In this document: positions 1 through 8,758 of the stretch, piece by piece
How positions within the stretch are numbered: the stretch's first letter is position 1
How the letters are laid out: each line of letters starts with the position of its first letter
Origin: CAYNLY01 sp964398225
GTDB taxonomy: Bacteria > Pseudomonadota > Zetaproteobacteria > Mariprofundales > Mariprofundaceae
Reading direction: 5' to 3'
NCBI GenBank assembly: GCA_964398225.1
Contig: CAYNLY010000018.1
Span: 1-25,938, forward strand
DNA length: 25,938 nucleotides
Notes under the pieces: generated by a model
Told to the model about the DNA's origin: nothing
The model's database searches: none
What the model saw: the letters and a program-made list of their open reading frames with translations, nothing else
Program-made: the position numbers and the translations under genes

Positions 1-47
1 CTGAGCCCGATGGATCCCGTGGCGCCGAGCACGACGACGCGCTTCAT
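1..47 (-). CDS. dxr: 1-deoxy-D-xylulose 5-phosphate reductoisomerase, N-terminal fragment
   Basis: Only the first 15 full codons lie in the window; the gene runs off the left edge. They read MKRVVVLGATGSIGL, the N-terminal NADPH-binding Rossmann motif (GATGSIG) typical of DXP reductoisomerase, which makes 2-C-methyl-D-erythritol 4-phosphate in the MEP isoprenoid pathway. The ATG overlaps the cdsA stop codon (ATGA), and a GGAGG lies a few bases upstream inside cdsA, so translation is probably coupled. Position after cdsA is the usual proteobacterial order and supports the call. With so few residues, the name rests on the motif plus context. Confidence 0.85.
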   Translation of the reverse strand, partial: MKRVVVLGATGSIGL

Positions 48-820
48 CCCAGCCTCCAGACGAGAAAACCCGCAGGCAGCGCCATCAGCAGCGCGTCGAT
101 CCGGTCGAGCAGACCGCCGTGGCCGGGAAGCCAGTTTCCGCTGTCCTTCACACCGAGAAGCCGCTTCACCGAGGACTCCGACAGATCCCCCAGAACGCCC
201 GAGCACACGGCGACGGCGGCAATCAGCAGCGCGCGCAACGGCTCAAGCTCTGCCCAGAAATGCAGCAGCCCGAAGCCCGTGGCCGTACCGGCCGTCACGC
301 CGGCAACCAGCCCTTCGACCGACTTGCCCGGACTGATCCCGGGACACAGCCGGTGCCGTCCCCAGACGCGGCCCGCGCCATAGGCGGCCGAATCCGAGAT
401 CCAGACCGCGATCGCAAGCCCGGCAAGAAGCTCAAACCCGTTCCCGCGCACATGCCCGAGATCAAGCACCCAGACGAACAGCCCGAGCCATGAAAGCAGC
501 CAGGCCGCGGCAAGAAAACGCTCCAGACCCCGCCCGTCGCGGCGGGCGTGCCCCACGTGGATCAGAAAGGCGCCGATGCCGAGAAACACGAGCCAGGCGG
601 GCCCCGGCGCGAGGTACCATCCAACAGCCGTCAGCACGATCAGTGCACGATGCATCCGAGCACCGGGTGGGGCGCTCATCTCGATGAGCTCGAAACCCGC
701 AAGCACGAACAGCGCAAACAGAACCATCCGGTAGGCGGGTTCAGGAAACCAGCCGTACCACCCCGCGGTCAGCACGACCAGGACGGTGGCGGTCAGCGTG
801 CGCGTGATGGTTTCAGGCAC
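44..820 (-). CDS. cdsA: Phosphatidate cytidylyltransferase (CDP-diglyceride synthase)
   Basis: Makes CDP-diacylglycerol from phosphatidate and CTP, the branch point for phospholipid synthesis in the inner membrane. The 258-residue protein is dominated by hydrophobic helices and carries the family signature near its C-terminus: GDLSESSVKR, then KDSG, then LPGHGGLLDR, including the conserved Asp and HGG. I chose the GTG at 820 because an AGGAAGG lies just upstream and the start overlaps the uppS stop by eight bases. The reading frame stays open further upstream to 958, but that part lies wholly inside uppS and adds nothing membrane-like. It is followed by dxr through an ATGA overlap. Family identity is firm; the exact start is the less certain part. 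Confidence 0.93.
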   Translation of the reverse strand: MPETITRTLTATVLVVLTAGWYGWFPEPAYRMVLFALFVLAGFELIEMSAPPGARMHRALIVLTAVGWYLAPGPAWLVFLGIGAFLIHVGHARRDGRGLERFLAAAWLLSWLGLFVWVLDLGHVRGNGFELLAGLAIAVWISDSAAYGAGRVWGRHRLCPGISPGKSVEGLVAGVTAGTATGFGLLHFWAELEPLRALLIAAVAVCSGVLGDLSESSVKRLLGVKDSGNWLPGHGGLLDRIDALLMALPAGFLVWRLG

Positions 821-1559
821 GATCGGAGCCTTCCTGCCCCGGCGCGCGTCCGAAGCGCCGTTCCCGCTGACGGTACGCGGCCAGGGCCCGCTCGAACTCG
901 GCACGGTCGAAATCCGGCCAGTAGGTTTCGGTGAAATACAGCTCGGCGTAGGCCGCATCCCAGAGCATGAAGTTCGACAGCCTCTGCTCGCCGCCCGTGC
1001 GGATGATCAGATCCACTTCCGGAAGCTCGGCGCACCACAGGTGCTTGCGGAAGGCTGCAGCATCCATCGGCACAAGCTTGTCCACTTCGCACCCGCCTGC
1101 GGCAAGCTCCCGTATCAGGCCGTTGACCGCGGCCACGATCTCCTGTTGCCCGCCATAGTTCAGGCAGAGCACGACGCGGACGCCGGTGTTCGCTTCGGTT
1201 TTCTCGACCGCCTCCGCAAGCGCCCGCCGGGCCCGTGCGGGCAATGCCTCCCAGTCGCCGAGCACGGACAGGCGCACCCGATGCTTCATCATGTCCGGAA
1301 TGTTTTGCGGAAGCAGTGTGGCGAGAAGGCTCATCAGCCCGCGGATCTCGTCCGGCGGTCTCCTCCAGTTCTCGGTCGAAAAGGCATAGAGCGAAAGCAC
1401 CCGAATGCCGGCATCGTTGGCCCATTCGACCACCGAGCGCGCAATCCGGGCGCCCCTCCGGTGGCCTTCGATTCTCGGAAGTCCCCGGGCCTGGGCCCAG
1501 CGCCCGTTCCCGTCCATAATGATGCCGACATGGCGCGGCAGGCCCGGATCGCTCTGCAT
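813..1559 (-). CDS. uppS: Undecaprenyl diphosphate synthase (cis-prenyltransferase)
   Basis: Condenses isopentenyl diphosphate units onto farnesyl diphosphate to make the C55 lipid carrier for peptidoglycan and other surface polymers. The 248-residue protein has the cis-prenyltransferase signatures: HVGIIMDGNGRWA near residues 10-22, with catalytic Asp16 in the DGNGRW box; the STENWRRP segment; and the C-terminal DLIIRTGGEQRLSNFMLW block with the RTGGE and RLSNF residues that bind diphosphate. Length is normal for the family. The ATG at 1559 shares one base with the frr stop codon (TGATG); a TTG one codon earlier is also in frame but less likely. It sits between frr and cdsA, as in many proteobacteria. 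Confidence 0.95.
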   Translation of the reverse strand: MQSDPGLPRHVGIIMDGNGRWAQARGLPRIEGHRRGARIARSVVEWANDAGIRVLSLYAFSTENWRRPPDEIRGLMSLLATLLPQNIPDMMKHRVRLSVLGDWEALPARARRALAEAVEKTEANTGVRVVLCLNYGGQQEIVAAVNGLIRELAAGGCEVDKLVPMDAAAFRKHLWCAELPEVDLIIRTGGEQRLSNFMLWDAAYAELYFTETYWPDFDRAEFERALAAYRQRERRFGRAPGQEGSDRA

Positions 1560-2104
1560 CAAACGGTCAGGATTTCCTGCTCTTTGTGCTCGATGATGCG
1601 ATCCACCTCGGCGATGAACTCGTCCGTGATCTTCTGCACCTGCTCCTGCATGCGCTTGCTCTCGTCCTCGGAAAGCCCCTCTTCCCTGACCTGGCGCTTG
1701 ATCTCGTCGTTCGCATCCCGGCGGATGTTGCGGATCGCCACCCGCGCCTTCTCGCCGAACTGGCGCGCCTGTTTCACGAGCTCCTTTCTGCGCTCCTCGG
1801 TAAGCTCGGGCAGCACGATGCGGATGACCTCGCCGTCGTTGGTCGGCGTAAGCCCGAGATCGGAGGCGAGAATCGCCTTTTCAATGGCCTTCAGCGTGCT
1901 CTTTTCCCAGGGGGTGATCACGAGCATCCGGGGCTCGGGCACCGAAATGTTGCCGACCTGATTGACCGGCACCTCGGTGCCGTAATACTCGACCCGGACC
2001 TGATCGAGAATCGCCGCATTGGCCCGGCCGGTCCGGATTGTTGCCAGTTCCGCTTTGAGGGCGGCGATGGACTTTTCCATCCGCGCCCGGATTTCCTTGA
2101 ACAT
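1559..2104 (-). CDS. frr: Ribosome recycling factor
   Basis: Splits post-termination ribosomes together with EF-G. The 181-residue protein is close to the usual length of about 185 and collinear with the family: an N-terminal helix (FKEIRARMEKSIAAL), the conserved IRTGRANA segment, the domain II stretch with YYGTEVPVNQVGNISVPEPR, then the long helices with LPELTEERRKELVKQ. The ATG at 2104 follows a GGAGG that overlaps the end of pyrH, two bases after the pyrH stop. The frame stays open upstream, but that part is the pyrH coding region. Next downstream is uppS, overlapping by one base. Confidence 0.97.
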   Translation of the reverse strand: MFKEIRARMEKSIAALKAELATIRTGRANAAILDQVRVEYYGTEVPVNQVGNISVPEPRMLVITPWEKSTLKAIEKAILASDLGLTPTNDGEVIRIVLPELTEERRKELVKQARQFGEKARVAIRNIRRDANDEIKRQVREEGLSEDESKRMQEQVQKITDEFIAEVDRIIEHKEQEILTV

Positions 2105-2106
2105 CG

Positions 2107-2850
2107 CTATTCCTCCATCACCAGCGTGCCCACCGGCTCTCCGCTCACCGCGCGGAGCATCTGGCCGGGGGTTGTGACATCGAATACGACGATGGGCATG
2201 CCGTTGTCGCGGCACAAAGACATCGCGGTCGAATCCATGACCCCGAGCCGCCGGGCCAGAGCTTCCGAAAAGCTCAGGCGATCATATCGCCGCGCCTCTG
2301 GGTGCGTCACCGGGTCCGCATCGTAGACCCCGTCCACCTTCGTGCCCTTGAACACGGCGTCGGCCTGAATCTCCATGGCACGGAGGCTTGCCGCGGTATC
2401 GGTCGTAAAGTAGGGATTGCCGGTTCCGGCCGCGAAGATCACGATGCGGCCCTTTTCCAGATGCCGGAGCGCGCGGCGCCGGATGTACGGCTCCGCCACT
2501 TCCTTGATGTGCATCGCGGAGATCACGCGCACGGGCTCGCCCTTGCGCTCGATCGCATCCTGCAGCGCGATCGCATTCATCACCGTGGCCAGCATGCCCA
2601 TGTAATCGGCGCTTGCGCGGTCCATGCCCGAGGCGGTGCCGCTCATACCGCGGAAAATGTTGCCTCCGCCGATCACGACCGCGAGCTCCACGCCCGAACG
2701 CTTGACCTCGATGAGTTCGCCGGCCAGCCGATCCACCATCGCCGAATCGATGCCGTAGCCGGCATCGCCCATCAGCACTTCACCGGAAAGCTTCAGCAGC
2801 ACCCGCCGGTAGCGCGGGCGCGATTCCCCTCCTTCCCGCTCCCGGCCCAT
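2107..2850 (-). CDS. pyrH: UMP kinase (uridylate kinase)
   Basis: Phosphorylates UMP to UDP with ATP; a hexameric amino-acid-kinase-fold enzyme of pyrimidine nucleotide synthesis. The 247-residue protein shows the family landmarks: VLLKLSGEVLMGD near the N-terminus, the glycine-rich VVIGGGNIFRG nucleotide loop, ATVMNAIALQDAIE, FAAGTGNPYFTTDTAA and the KVDGVYDADP segment. The ATG at 2850 lies five bases after the tsf stop, with only a weak ribosome-binding site, so translation probably depends on coupling to tsf. The first 13 or so residues are a polar extension before the conserved core. No better in-frame start with its own binding site is visible. Confidence 0.96.
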   Translation of the reverse strand: MGREREGGESRPRYRRVLLKLSGEVLMGDAGYGIDSAMVDRLAGELIEVKRSGVELAVVIGGGNIFRGMSGTASGMDRASADYMGMLATVMNAIALQDAIERKGEPVRVISAMHIKEVAEPYIRRRALRHLEKGRIVIFAAGTGNPYFTTDTAASLRAMEIQADAVFKGTKVDGVYDADPVTHPEARRYDRLSFSEALARRLGVMDSTAMSLCRDNGMPIVVFDVTTPGQMLRAVSGEPVGTLVMEE

Positions 2851-2855
2851 CGATC

Positions 2856-3752
2856 TCAGGCGCCCGAGACCTGGGCCGCCACCTCGGCGGCGAAATCGCT
2901 TTCCTTCTTTTCGATCCCCTCGCCGAGCTGGTAGCGGACCATCGAGGACACGCGCGCGTCGGGATCCACCTCCCGGAGCACATCGGCGACCTTCCGGTCG
3001 GTGTCGATCACGTAGTCCTGCTCGAGCAGGCAGATCTCACCGAAGAACTTGTTCAGCTGTCCCTGAACAATCTTTTCGATGATGTGCTCGGGCTTGCCGC
3101 TTGACGCCGCCCGCTCGGAAAGCACGGCCTTCTCGCGCTCGATTTCGCTTGCCGGCACATCCTCCCGGGAGATGTAGCGGGGATTGGCCGCCGCAACATG
3201 CATCGCGATGCCGCGCGCCGTTTCGTTCAGCTTCTCGGAAGGCGTGCCCTCGATCCCGACGAGCACGCCGATCTTGCCGCCCGCGTGCACGTAGGAGGCC
3301 ACGGCGCCGCCGGCTTCGATGCGGGCAAAACGGCGGATGTTCATATTTTCCCCGATCGTCGCGATCAGCTGGGCCAGCGCCTCGGCCACCGTGTGTTCGC
3401 CATCGAACGGGAGCGCCTTCAGCGCTTCAAGATCGGCCGGATTCTCGCGCAGGATGAGTTCGGCCAGTTCATTCACAAAAGAACGGAACTTTTCGTTTTT
3501 GCTGACGAAATCGGTTTCGGCATTAACCTCGACGATGACCCCGGTATTGCCCTCGGCCATCGCCAGCACCGTGCCTTCGGCGGCCACTCGGCCCGCCTTC
3601 TTGGAAGCGGCGGCCAGCCCCTTCTTGCGCAGGAAGTCGACCGCGGCGTCGAAATCGCCACCGGTTTCGGTCAGCGCCTTCTTGCAGTCCATCATGCCGG
3701 CGCCGGTCATTTCACGCAGCTTCTTCACATCCGCAGCGGTAATCTTGCTCAT
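2856..3752 (-). CDS. tsf: Elongation factor Ts
   Basis: Nucleotide exchange factor that regenerates EF-Tu-GTP. The 298-residue protein begins with the UBA-like domain (ITAADVKKLREMTGAG, MMDCKKAL, about residues 4-46), followed by the NAETDFVSKNEKFR motif around residues 78-89 whose TDFV contacts EF-Tu, and then the core and coiled-coil region to a C-terminus ending VSGA. The start at 3752 has a well-spaced GGAGG; the frame is open further upstream, but that is a shadow of rpsB. It lies 19 bases after rpsB, the near-universal order, and five bases before pyrH. Confidence 0.97.
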   Translation of the reverse strand: MSKITAADVKKLREMTGAGMMDCKKALTETGGDFDAAVDFLRKKGLAAASKKAGRVAAEGTVLAMAEGNTGVIVEVNAETDFVSKNEKFRSFVNELAELILRENPADLEALKALPFDGEHTVAEALAQLIATIGENMNIRRFARIEAGGAVASYVHAGGKIGVLVGIEGTPSEKLNETARGIAMHVAAANPRYISREDVPASEIEREKAVLSERAASSGKPEHIIEKIVQGQLNKFFGEICLLEQDYVIDTDRKVADVLREVDPDARVSSMVRYQLGEGIEKKESDFAAEVAAQVSGA

Positions 3753-3771
3753 CGTTTCCTCCAGATCGGTT

Positions 3772-4596
3772 TCAGGCCGCTTCGGGCTTTGCGGCATCCT
3801 CCGGGGATGCCTCGGCCGCTTCGGCTTCCTCAGCAGCCGGCTCTTCGGTTTCCGCGGCGGCGGACGGCATGGCCTCGGCGAGCTGCTCGTCGTCCTCGAC
3901 GTTCTCCATCGCCCAGGTCTCGGCGCCTTCCACCAGCGCATCGGCCATCTTGCTGCAGAACAGCCGGATGGCCCGGATGGCGTCGTCGTTGCCCGGAATC
4001 AGATAATCGATGCCGGTCGGGTCGCAGTTCGTATCGACGACCGCAACCACCGGAATGCCGAGCTTGTTGGCCTCCTTGACAGCCAGCTCTTCCTTGCGCA
4101 CGTCGATGACGAACAGCGCATCCGGAAGCTTGACCATGTCCTTGATGCCGCCCAGCGAACGCTCCAGCTTGTCGAGCTGGCGCTGCTTCTGAAGCGCTTC
4201 CTTCTTCGTCAGCTTGTCAAAGCCGCCCTCTTCCTTCTCGCGCTCGAGATCCTTCATCCGGCGCACCGACTGCTGGACGGTCGCGAAGTTCGTGAGCATG
4301 CCGCCAAGCCAGCGATGGTTGACATAGAACTGCCCGGCGCGCAGGGCCTCCTCGCGGATCGCATCCCGGGCCTGACGCTTGGTGCCGACGAAAAGCACCC
4401 GGCCTCCCGCCGCAGCCAGCTCGCGCATGAAGGCGTAGGCATCGTTCGCCAGGCGCAGGGTTTTCTGAAGATCGATGATGTGGATCCCGTTGCGGACGCC
4501 GAAGATGTAGGGCGCCATCTTGGGGTTCCAGCGGCGGGTCTGGTGCCCGAAATGGACGCCCGCCTCGAGAAGCTGCTTCATCGTGAATTGCGACAT
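3772..4596 (-). CDS. rpsB: 30S ribosomal protein S2
   Basis: Small-subunit ribosomal protein S2, first gene of the operon. The 274-residue product matches the family from the start (MSQFTMKQLLEAGVHFGHQ, then RWNPKMAPYIFG) through NHRWLGGMLTNF (about residues 93-104) and PGNDDAIRAIRL (about 201-212). The ATG at 4596 follows GGAGGATAAA, an ideal ribosome-binding site. What stands out is a tail of about 44 residues (roughly 231-274) made almost wholly of Ala, Glu, Asp and Pro, beyond the point where many bacterial S2 proteins end (the E. coli protein has 241 residues). Similar acidic Ala/Glu tails occur in some other proteobacteria. Followed by tsf after 19 bases. Confidence 0.97.
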   Translation of the reverse strand: MSQFTMKQLLEAGVHFGHQTRRWNPKMAPYIFGVRNGIHIIDLQKTLRLANDAYAFMRELAAAGGRVLFVGTKRQARDAIREEALRAGQFYVNHRWLGGMLTNFATVQQSVRRMKDLEREKEEGGFDKLTKKEALQKQRQLDKLERSLGGIKDMVKLPDALFVIDVRKEELAVKEANKLGIPVVAVVDTNCDPTGIDYLIPGNDDAIRAIRLFCSKMADALVEGAETWAMENVEDDEQLAEAMPSAAAETEEPAAEEAEAAEASPEDAAKPEAA

Positions 4597-4707
4597 TTTA
4601 TCCTCCGGTGTTGTTCCTCCACGGATCCAGAAACCGCTTCGCGCGGCACATCGGATCGGACCCGTGTGCGTAATCCGCTCCCGCCAGGCCAAGCCTGTTG
4701 ATGAGCG
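4597..4707 (-). promoter_or_regulatory. rpsB mRNA leader, possible S2 autoregulatory RNA
   Basis: About 110 bases separate the predicted transcription start from the rpsB ATG, a long leader for this compact window. It can fold: 4646-4650 pairs with 4665-4669, continued inward by 4652-4654 with 4662-4664 around a one-base bulge and a seven-base loop. In E. coli and relatives the rpsB leader is bound by S2 to repress rpsB-tsf (the t44-type leader). That this leader works the same way is inference from position and fold; I could not align it to the known RNA family. Confidence 0.4.
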
Positions 4708-4713
4708 GCGCGC

Positions 4714-4742
4714 TTTCTACCGAAACGGGAGCCCGAATGCAA
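4714..4742 (-). promoter_or_regulatory. Predicted sigma-70 promoter for the rpsB-tsf operon
   Basis: On the minus strand, TTGCAT (4737-4742) and TAGAAA (4714-4719) are separated by exactly 17 bases, close to the TTGACA/TATAAT consensus. It lies between the stop of the upstream metalloprotease gene and rpsB, where a ribosomal operon promoter is expected. Transcription would begin near 4707. No convincing terminator for the upstream gene separates the two units, so some readthrough is possible. Confidence 0.6.
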
Positions 4743-4755
4743 CCGGAATCGGCCG

Positions 4756-5421
4756 CTAGCCTCCGATCAGAACGGCGAGATGAACGAGGGCGGAAGCGCC
4801 CGCCTGCAAAAGCGGCCCGATCACGGCCTGAACAACGCCGGCAAGCAGCAGCAGGACGATGATGGGAAAACCGAAGGGCTCGAGCGATGCCAGCGCCCGG
4901 GCAGCCGGGGGCGGGAGCAGTCCCACGGCCACCCTGCCGCCATCCAGCGGCGGCAGCGGTATCAGGTTGAACAGGCACAGAACGAGATTGATCAGGATCG
5001 AAGCCTGCGCCATCGCGGCCAGCGGCTCGGCCACCCAGCGGGCGGAGGAAGAAAGGGCCATCGCGAGTGCAAGCACGAGGGCCGAGGCGAAGGCGAGCAG
5101 CACATTGGCGGCCGGGCCTGCAAGCGCGACCCAGACCATGTCCCGCTTTGGATGCCTGAGGCGCGCGAAATCGACCGGGACGGGCTTTGCATACCCGAAC
5201 ACGATCGGCGAATGCACCAGGAGCAGGATGACCGGCACAAGCACGGTTCCGACCGGATCGACATGCGGCAGGGGATTCAGGGTCAGCCGCCCCATGAGCC
5301 TTGCGGTCGGATCCCCCAGCCGGTCGGCCACCCAGCCGTGGGCCACTTCGTGCAGCACGACCGCAAGCACCACGGGCAGCGCCCATACGGCAATCCCGCC
5401 CAGGATCCCCTCAAGGCTCAT
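4756..5421 (-). CDS. Site-2 protease (M50) family membrane metalloprotease
   Basis: Predicted intramembrane zinc metalloprotease of 221 residues. The first hydrophobic segment carries the zinc-binding HEVAH (His24, Glu25, His28). A later one carries NLIPLPPLDGG (about residues 152-162), the NPDG-like motif whose Asp160 would be the third zinc ligand. Further hydrophobic segments lie near 57-75, 95-123 and 180-220. It is the short, single-domain kind without PDZ or CBS domains, so it is not RseP (about 450 residues). Substrates cannot be inferred. The ATG at 5421 overlaps the stop of the upstream methyltransferase (ATGA), with GGAAG in front, so the two are translationally coupled. Confidence 0.88.
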   Translation of the reverse strand: MSLEGILGGIAVWALPVVLAVVLHEVAHGWVADRLGDPTARLMGRLTLNPLPHVDPVGTVLVPVILLLVHSPIVFGYAKPVPVDFARLRHPKRDMVWVALAGPAANVLLAFASALVLALAMALSSSARWVAEPLAAMAQASILINLVLCLFNLIPLPPLDGGRVAVGLLPPPAARALASLEPFGFPIIVLLLLAGVVQAVIGPLLQAGASALVHLAVLIGG

Positions 5422-6575
5422 GCGCCGGCTTCCAGGGCATGGCTCCGGTCGAATCCCGTAAGCCAGTCGAACTTCCCGGCCACGCCCTTGGCCTGGACGA
5501 GCAGCTTGAAGCTTTCGCCCATCCCGTCCGGCATCAGAAGCCGCCGGGCATGGGCCAGTGCCTGAACGGAGTCGGGCGAGGGATTGCGCGCACGATCCCG
5601 GATCGCCTGCTGGACGGATGGAGACTGGGCAAGCCAGGCCCCCTGGCTCATGAAATGCAGCGTGTGCATCCCCGCGCGTTCTCCAGCACGGGCGAACGCA
5701 GTGAAATCGACATGAGCGGTGATGTCCATGCTTCCCGGCGCGCTCAGCACATCGTGCACCACCCGGTGGCCCGCATGGCCCATCAGCGTGCCCTCGATCC
5801 GGCCCGGGCGGTAGTACTCGCGCTGCGGATAGCCGTAATCCACGGTCAGGACCACGAGCCGCTCGGCGCAGTCCGCCAGGCCCGTTAGCCAGGCCGACAG
5901 CTCCGGGCGCCACTCGCTGATGTAGCCCTCGGGCCATTCGGCCCGGATTTCCGGCGCGATCGCCGGGCCACGCTCCAGCGGTTCATGGGCCTCGCTCCAG
6001 ACGAACCGTCCGTCCCGCCAGGCCACCCCCCGCTCCACGATTCCCGCGCCCCCCGCCCGCTTCGCGACAAAGCAGCGGACCGGCAGGGCATCGAAAAACT
6101 CATTGCTGAACACAACCATCGGCTCCCGAAGCGCCACCGATTCGAGATCGGGAACGACCTCGATGCAAAACCCGGCCTCCTTGAGCCGCTGCCGCTGCAT
6201 CCGGGCAAGCTCCTCTGAGCGCTCGACGGCCAGAAGCTCGGGTTCGATGCCTTCCTCGGCAAGCAGCCGGGCAAGCTCGGCCATCAGGCGCCCGGTGCCG
6301 CCTCCGAGCTCCATCAGCGTGAATGCGCGAGGACTTCCCAGCATCCGCCAGGATTCCCGGACAAGATCCGCAAGCCCCAGCGCAAGCCAGGGGCCGAGGT
6401 CGACCGCGGTCACGAAGTCGCCCTGCTCTCCGAACATGCCGCCGCGCTGGTAGTAGCCGACCCCGGGAGCGAACAGCGCCAGATCCATAAAGTCGGAAAA
6501 CGGAAGCCATCCCCCCCGCTCCTCCAGGCGCTTCTTGATGAGCGCCGCAGCCGGGCCGGTGTCGTTCGGGTTCAC
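5418..6575 (-). CDS. MidA/NDUFAF7-family SAM-dependent methyltransferase
   Basis: A 385-residue class I methyltransferase of the MidA (COG1565) family. Its mitochondrial relative NDUFAF7 methylates an arginine on a complex I subunit; whether the bacterial proteins act on complex I is less established. Visible landmarks are the N-terminal FSDFMDLALFAPGVGYY (about 26-42), typical of the family; the SAM-binding loop LMELGGGTGRL (about 87-97); FSNEFFDALPVR; and the VLTVDYGYPQREYY segment. The start is GTG at 6575, with GGGAGG upstream; no nearer ATG fits the conserved N-terminus. It is divergent from trxA and coupled to the M50 protease gene downstream by an ATGA overlap. Confidence 0.88.
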   Translation of the reverse strand: MNPNDTGPAAALIKKRLEERGGWLPFSDFMDLALFAPGVGYYQRGGMFGEQGDFVTAVDLGPWLALGLADLVRESWRMLGSPRAFTLMELGGGTGRLMAELARLLAEEGIEPELLAVERSEELARMQRQRLKEAGFCIEVVPDLESVALREPMVVFSNEFFDALPVRCFVAKRAGGAGIVERGVAWRDGRFVWSEAHEPLERGPAIAPEIRAEWPEGYISEWRPELSAWLTGLADCAERLVVLTVDYGYPQREYYRPGRIEGTLMGHAGHRVVHDVLSAPGSMDITAHVDFTAFARAGERAGMHTLHFMSQGAWLAQSPSVQQAIRDRARNPSPDSVQALAHARRLLMPDGMGESFKLLVQAKGVAGKFDWLTGFDRSHALEAGA

Positions 6576-6577
6576 GG

Positions 6578-6606
6578 TTGACGCCTCCCATCGTCCGGAC
6601 TATCGT
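6578..6606 (+). promoter_or_regulatory. Predicted sigma-70 promoter for trxA
   Basis: TTGACG (6578-6583) and TATCGT (6601-6606) with 17 bases between them lie in the 66-base gap between the divergent methyltransferase gene and trxA. The start of transcription would be near 6613, giving a leader of about 29 bases ending in a GAGGAA-type ribosome-binding site. The -35 is one mismatch from consensus; the -10 keeps the key T1, A2 and T6. Confidence 0.55.
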
Positions 6607-6641
6607 CGCTTGCCCATCCCAAAGACAAGACGAGGAACCTG

Positions 6642-6980
6642 ATGGCTTCAGATCTGATCATTCACGTCACCGATGACAGTTTCGAGAACGATGTGCTGAA
6701 GGCTTCCGGACCGGTCCTGGTGGATTTCTGGGCACCGTGGTGCGGGCCCTGCAAGCAGATCGCGCCCATTCTGGACGAAATCGCCGAGGAGAGGCAAGGC
6801 AAGCTGACGATCGCCAAGATCAACATCGACGACAACCCGAACACGCCCGGCAAGTACGGCGTGCGCGGCATTCCGACCCTGATGCTGTTCAAGGACGGCA
6901 ACGTGCAGGGCACGAAGGTCGGCGCGGTCAGCAAGAGCAAGCTCTTGGAGTTCATTGACGAGCTGCTTGGCAACGACTGA
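6642..6980 (+). CDS. trxA: Thioredoxin
   Basis: Cytoplasmic thiol-disulfide oxidoreductase reduced by thioredoxin reductase. The 112-residue protein has the full fold: FWAPWCGPCK with active-site Cys34 and Cys37, the buried Asp28 before it, and the cis-proline loop GIPT at Pro78. No signal peptide is present, so it is the cytosolic type. The ATG at 6642 follows GAGGAAC. It forms its own unit, with a promoter upstream and a strong terminator after it. In a Calvin-type setting thioredoxin could regulate carbon enzymes, but nothing in the sequence shows that. Confidence 0.96.
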   Translation: MASDLIIHVTDDSFENDVLKASGPVLVDFWAPWCGPCKQIAPILDEIAEERQGKLTIAKINIDDNPNTPGKYGVRGIPTLMLFKDGNVQGTKVGAVSKSKLLEFIDELLGND

Positions 6981-7001
6981 CGGGCGATATGCTTCTTCCA
7001 C

Positions 7002-7029
7002 GGGCGCCCTCGGGGCGCCCTTTTTGTTT
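7002..7029 (+). terminator. Rho-independent terminator of trxA
   Basis: A perfect 8-bp stem (GGGCGCCC at 7002-7009 and 7013-7020) closes a 3-base loop and is followed by TTTTTGTTT. It ends two bases before the stop of the convergent pgi gene. Read on the minus strand the hairpin has no following T-run, so it should stop mainly trxA transcripts. Confidence 0.9.
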
Positions 7030-7031
7030 CT

Positions 7032-8684
<1,653 letters not shown>

Positions 8685-8758
8685 GTCCCCTCCCGCATCC
8701 TCCTGTTGCGCGCCGCACCGAATCCACCGGCGCAGCGGGCGGGAAGGCTAGCACACGA

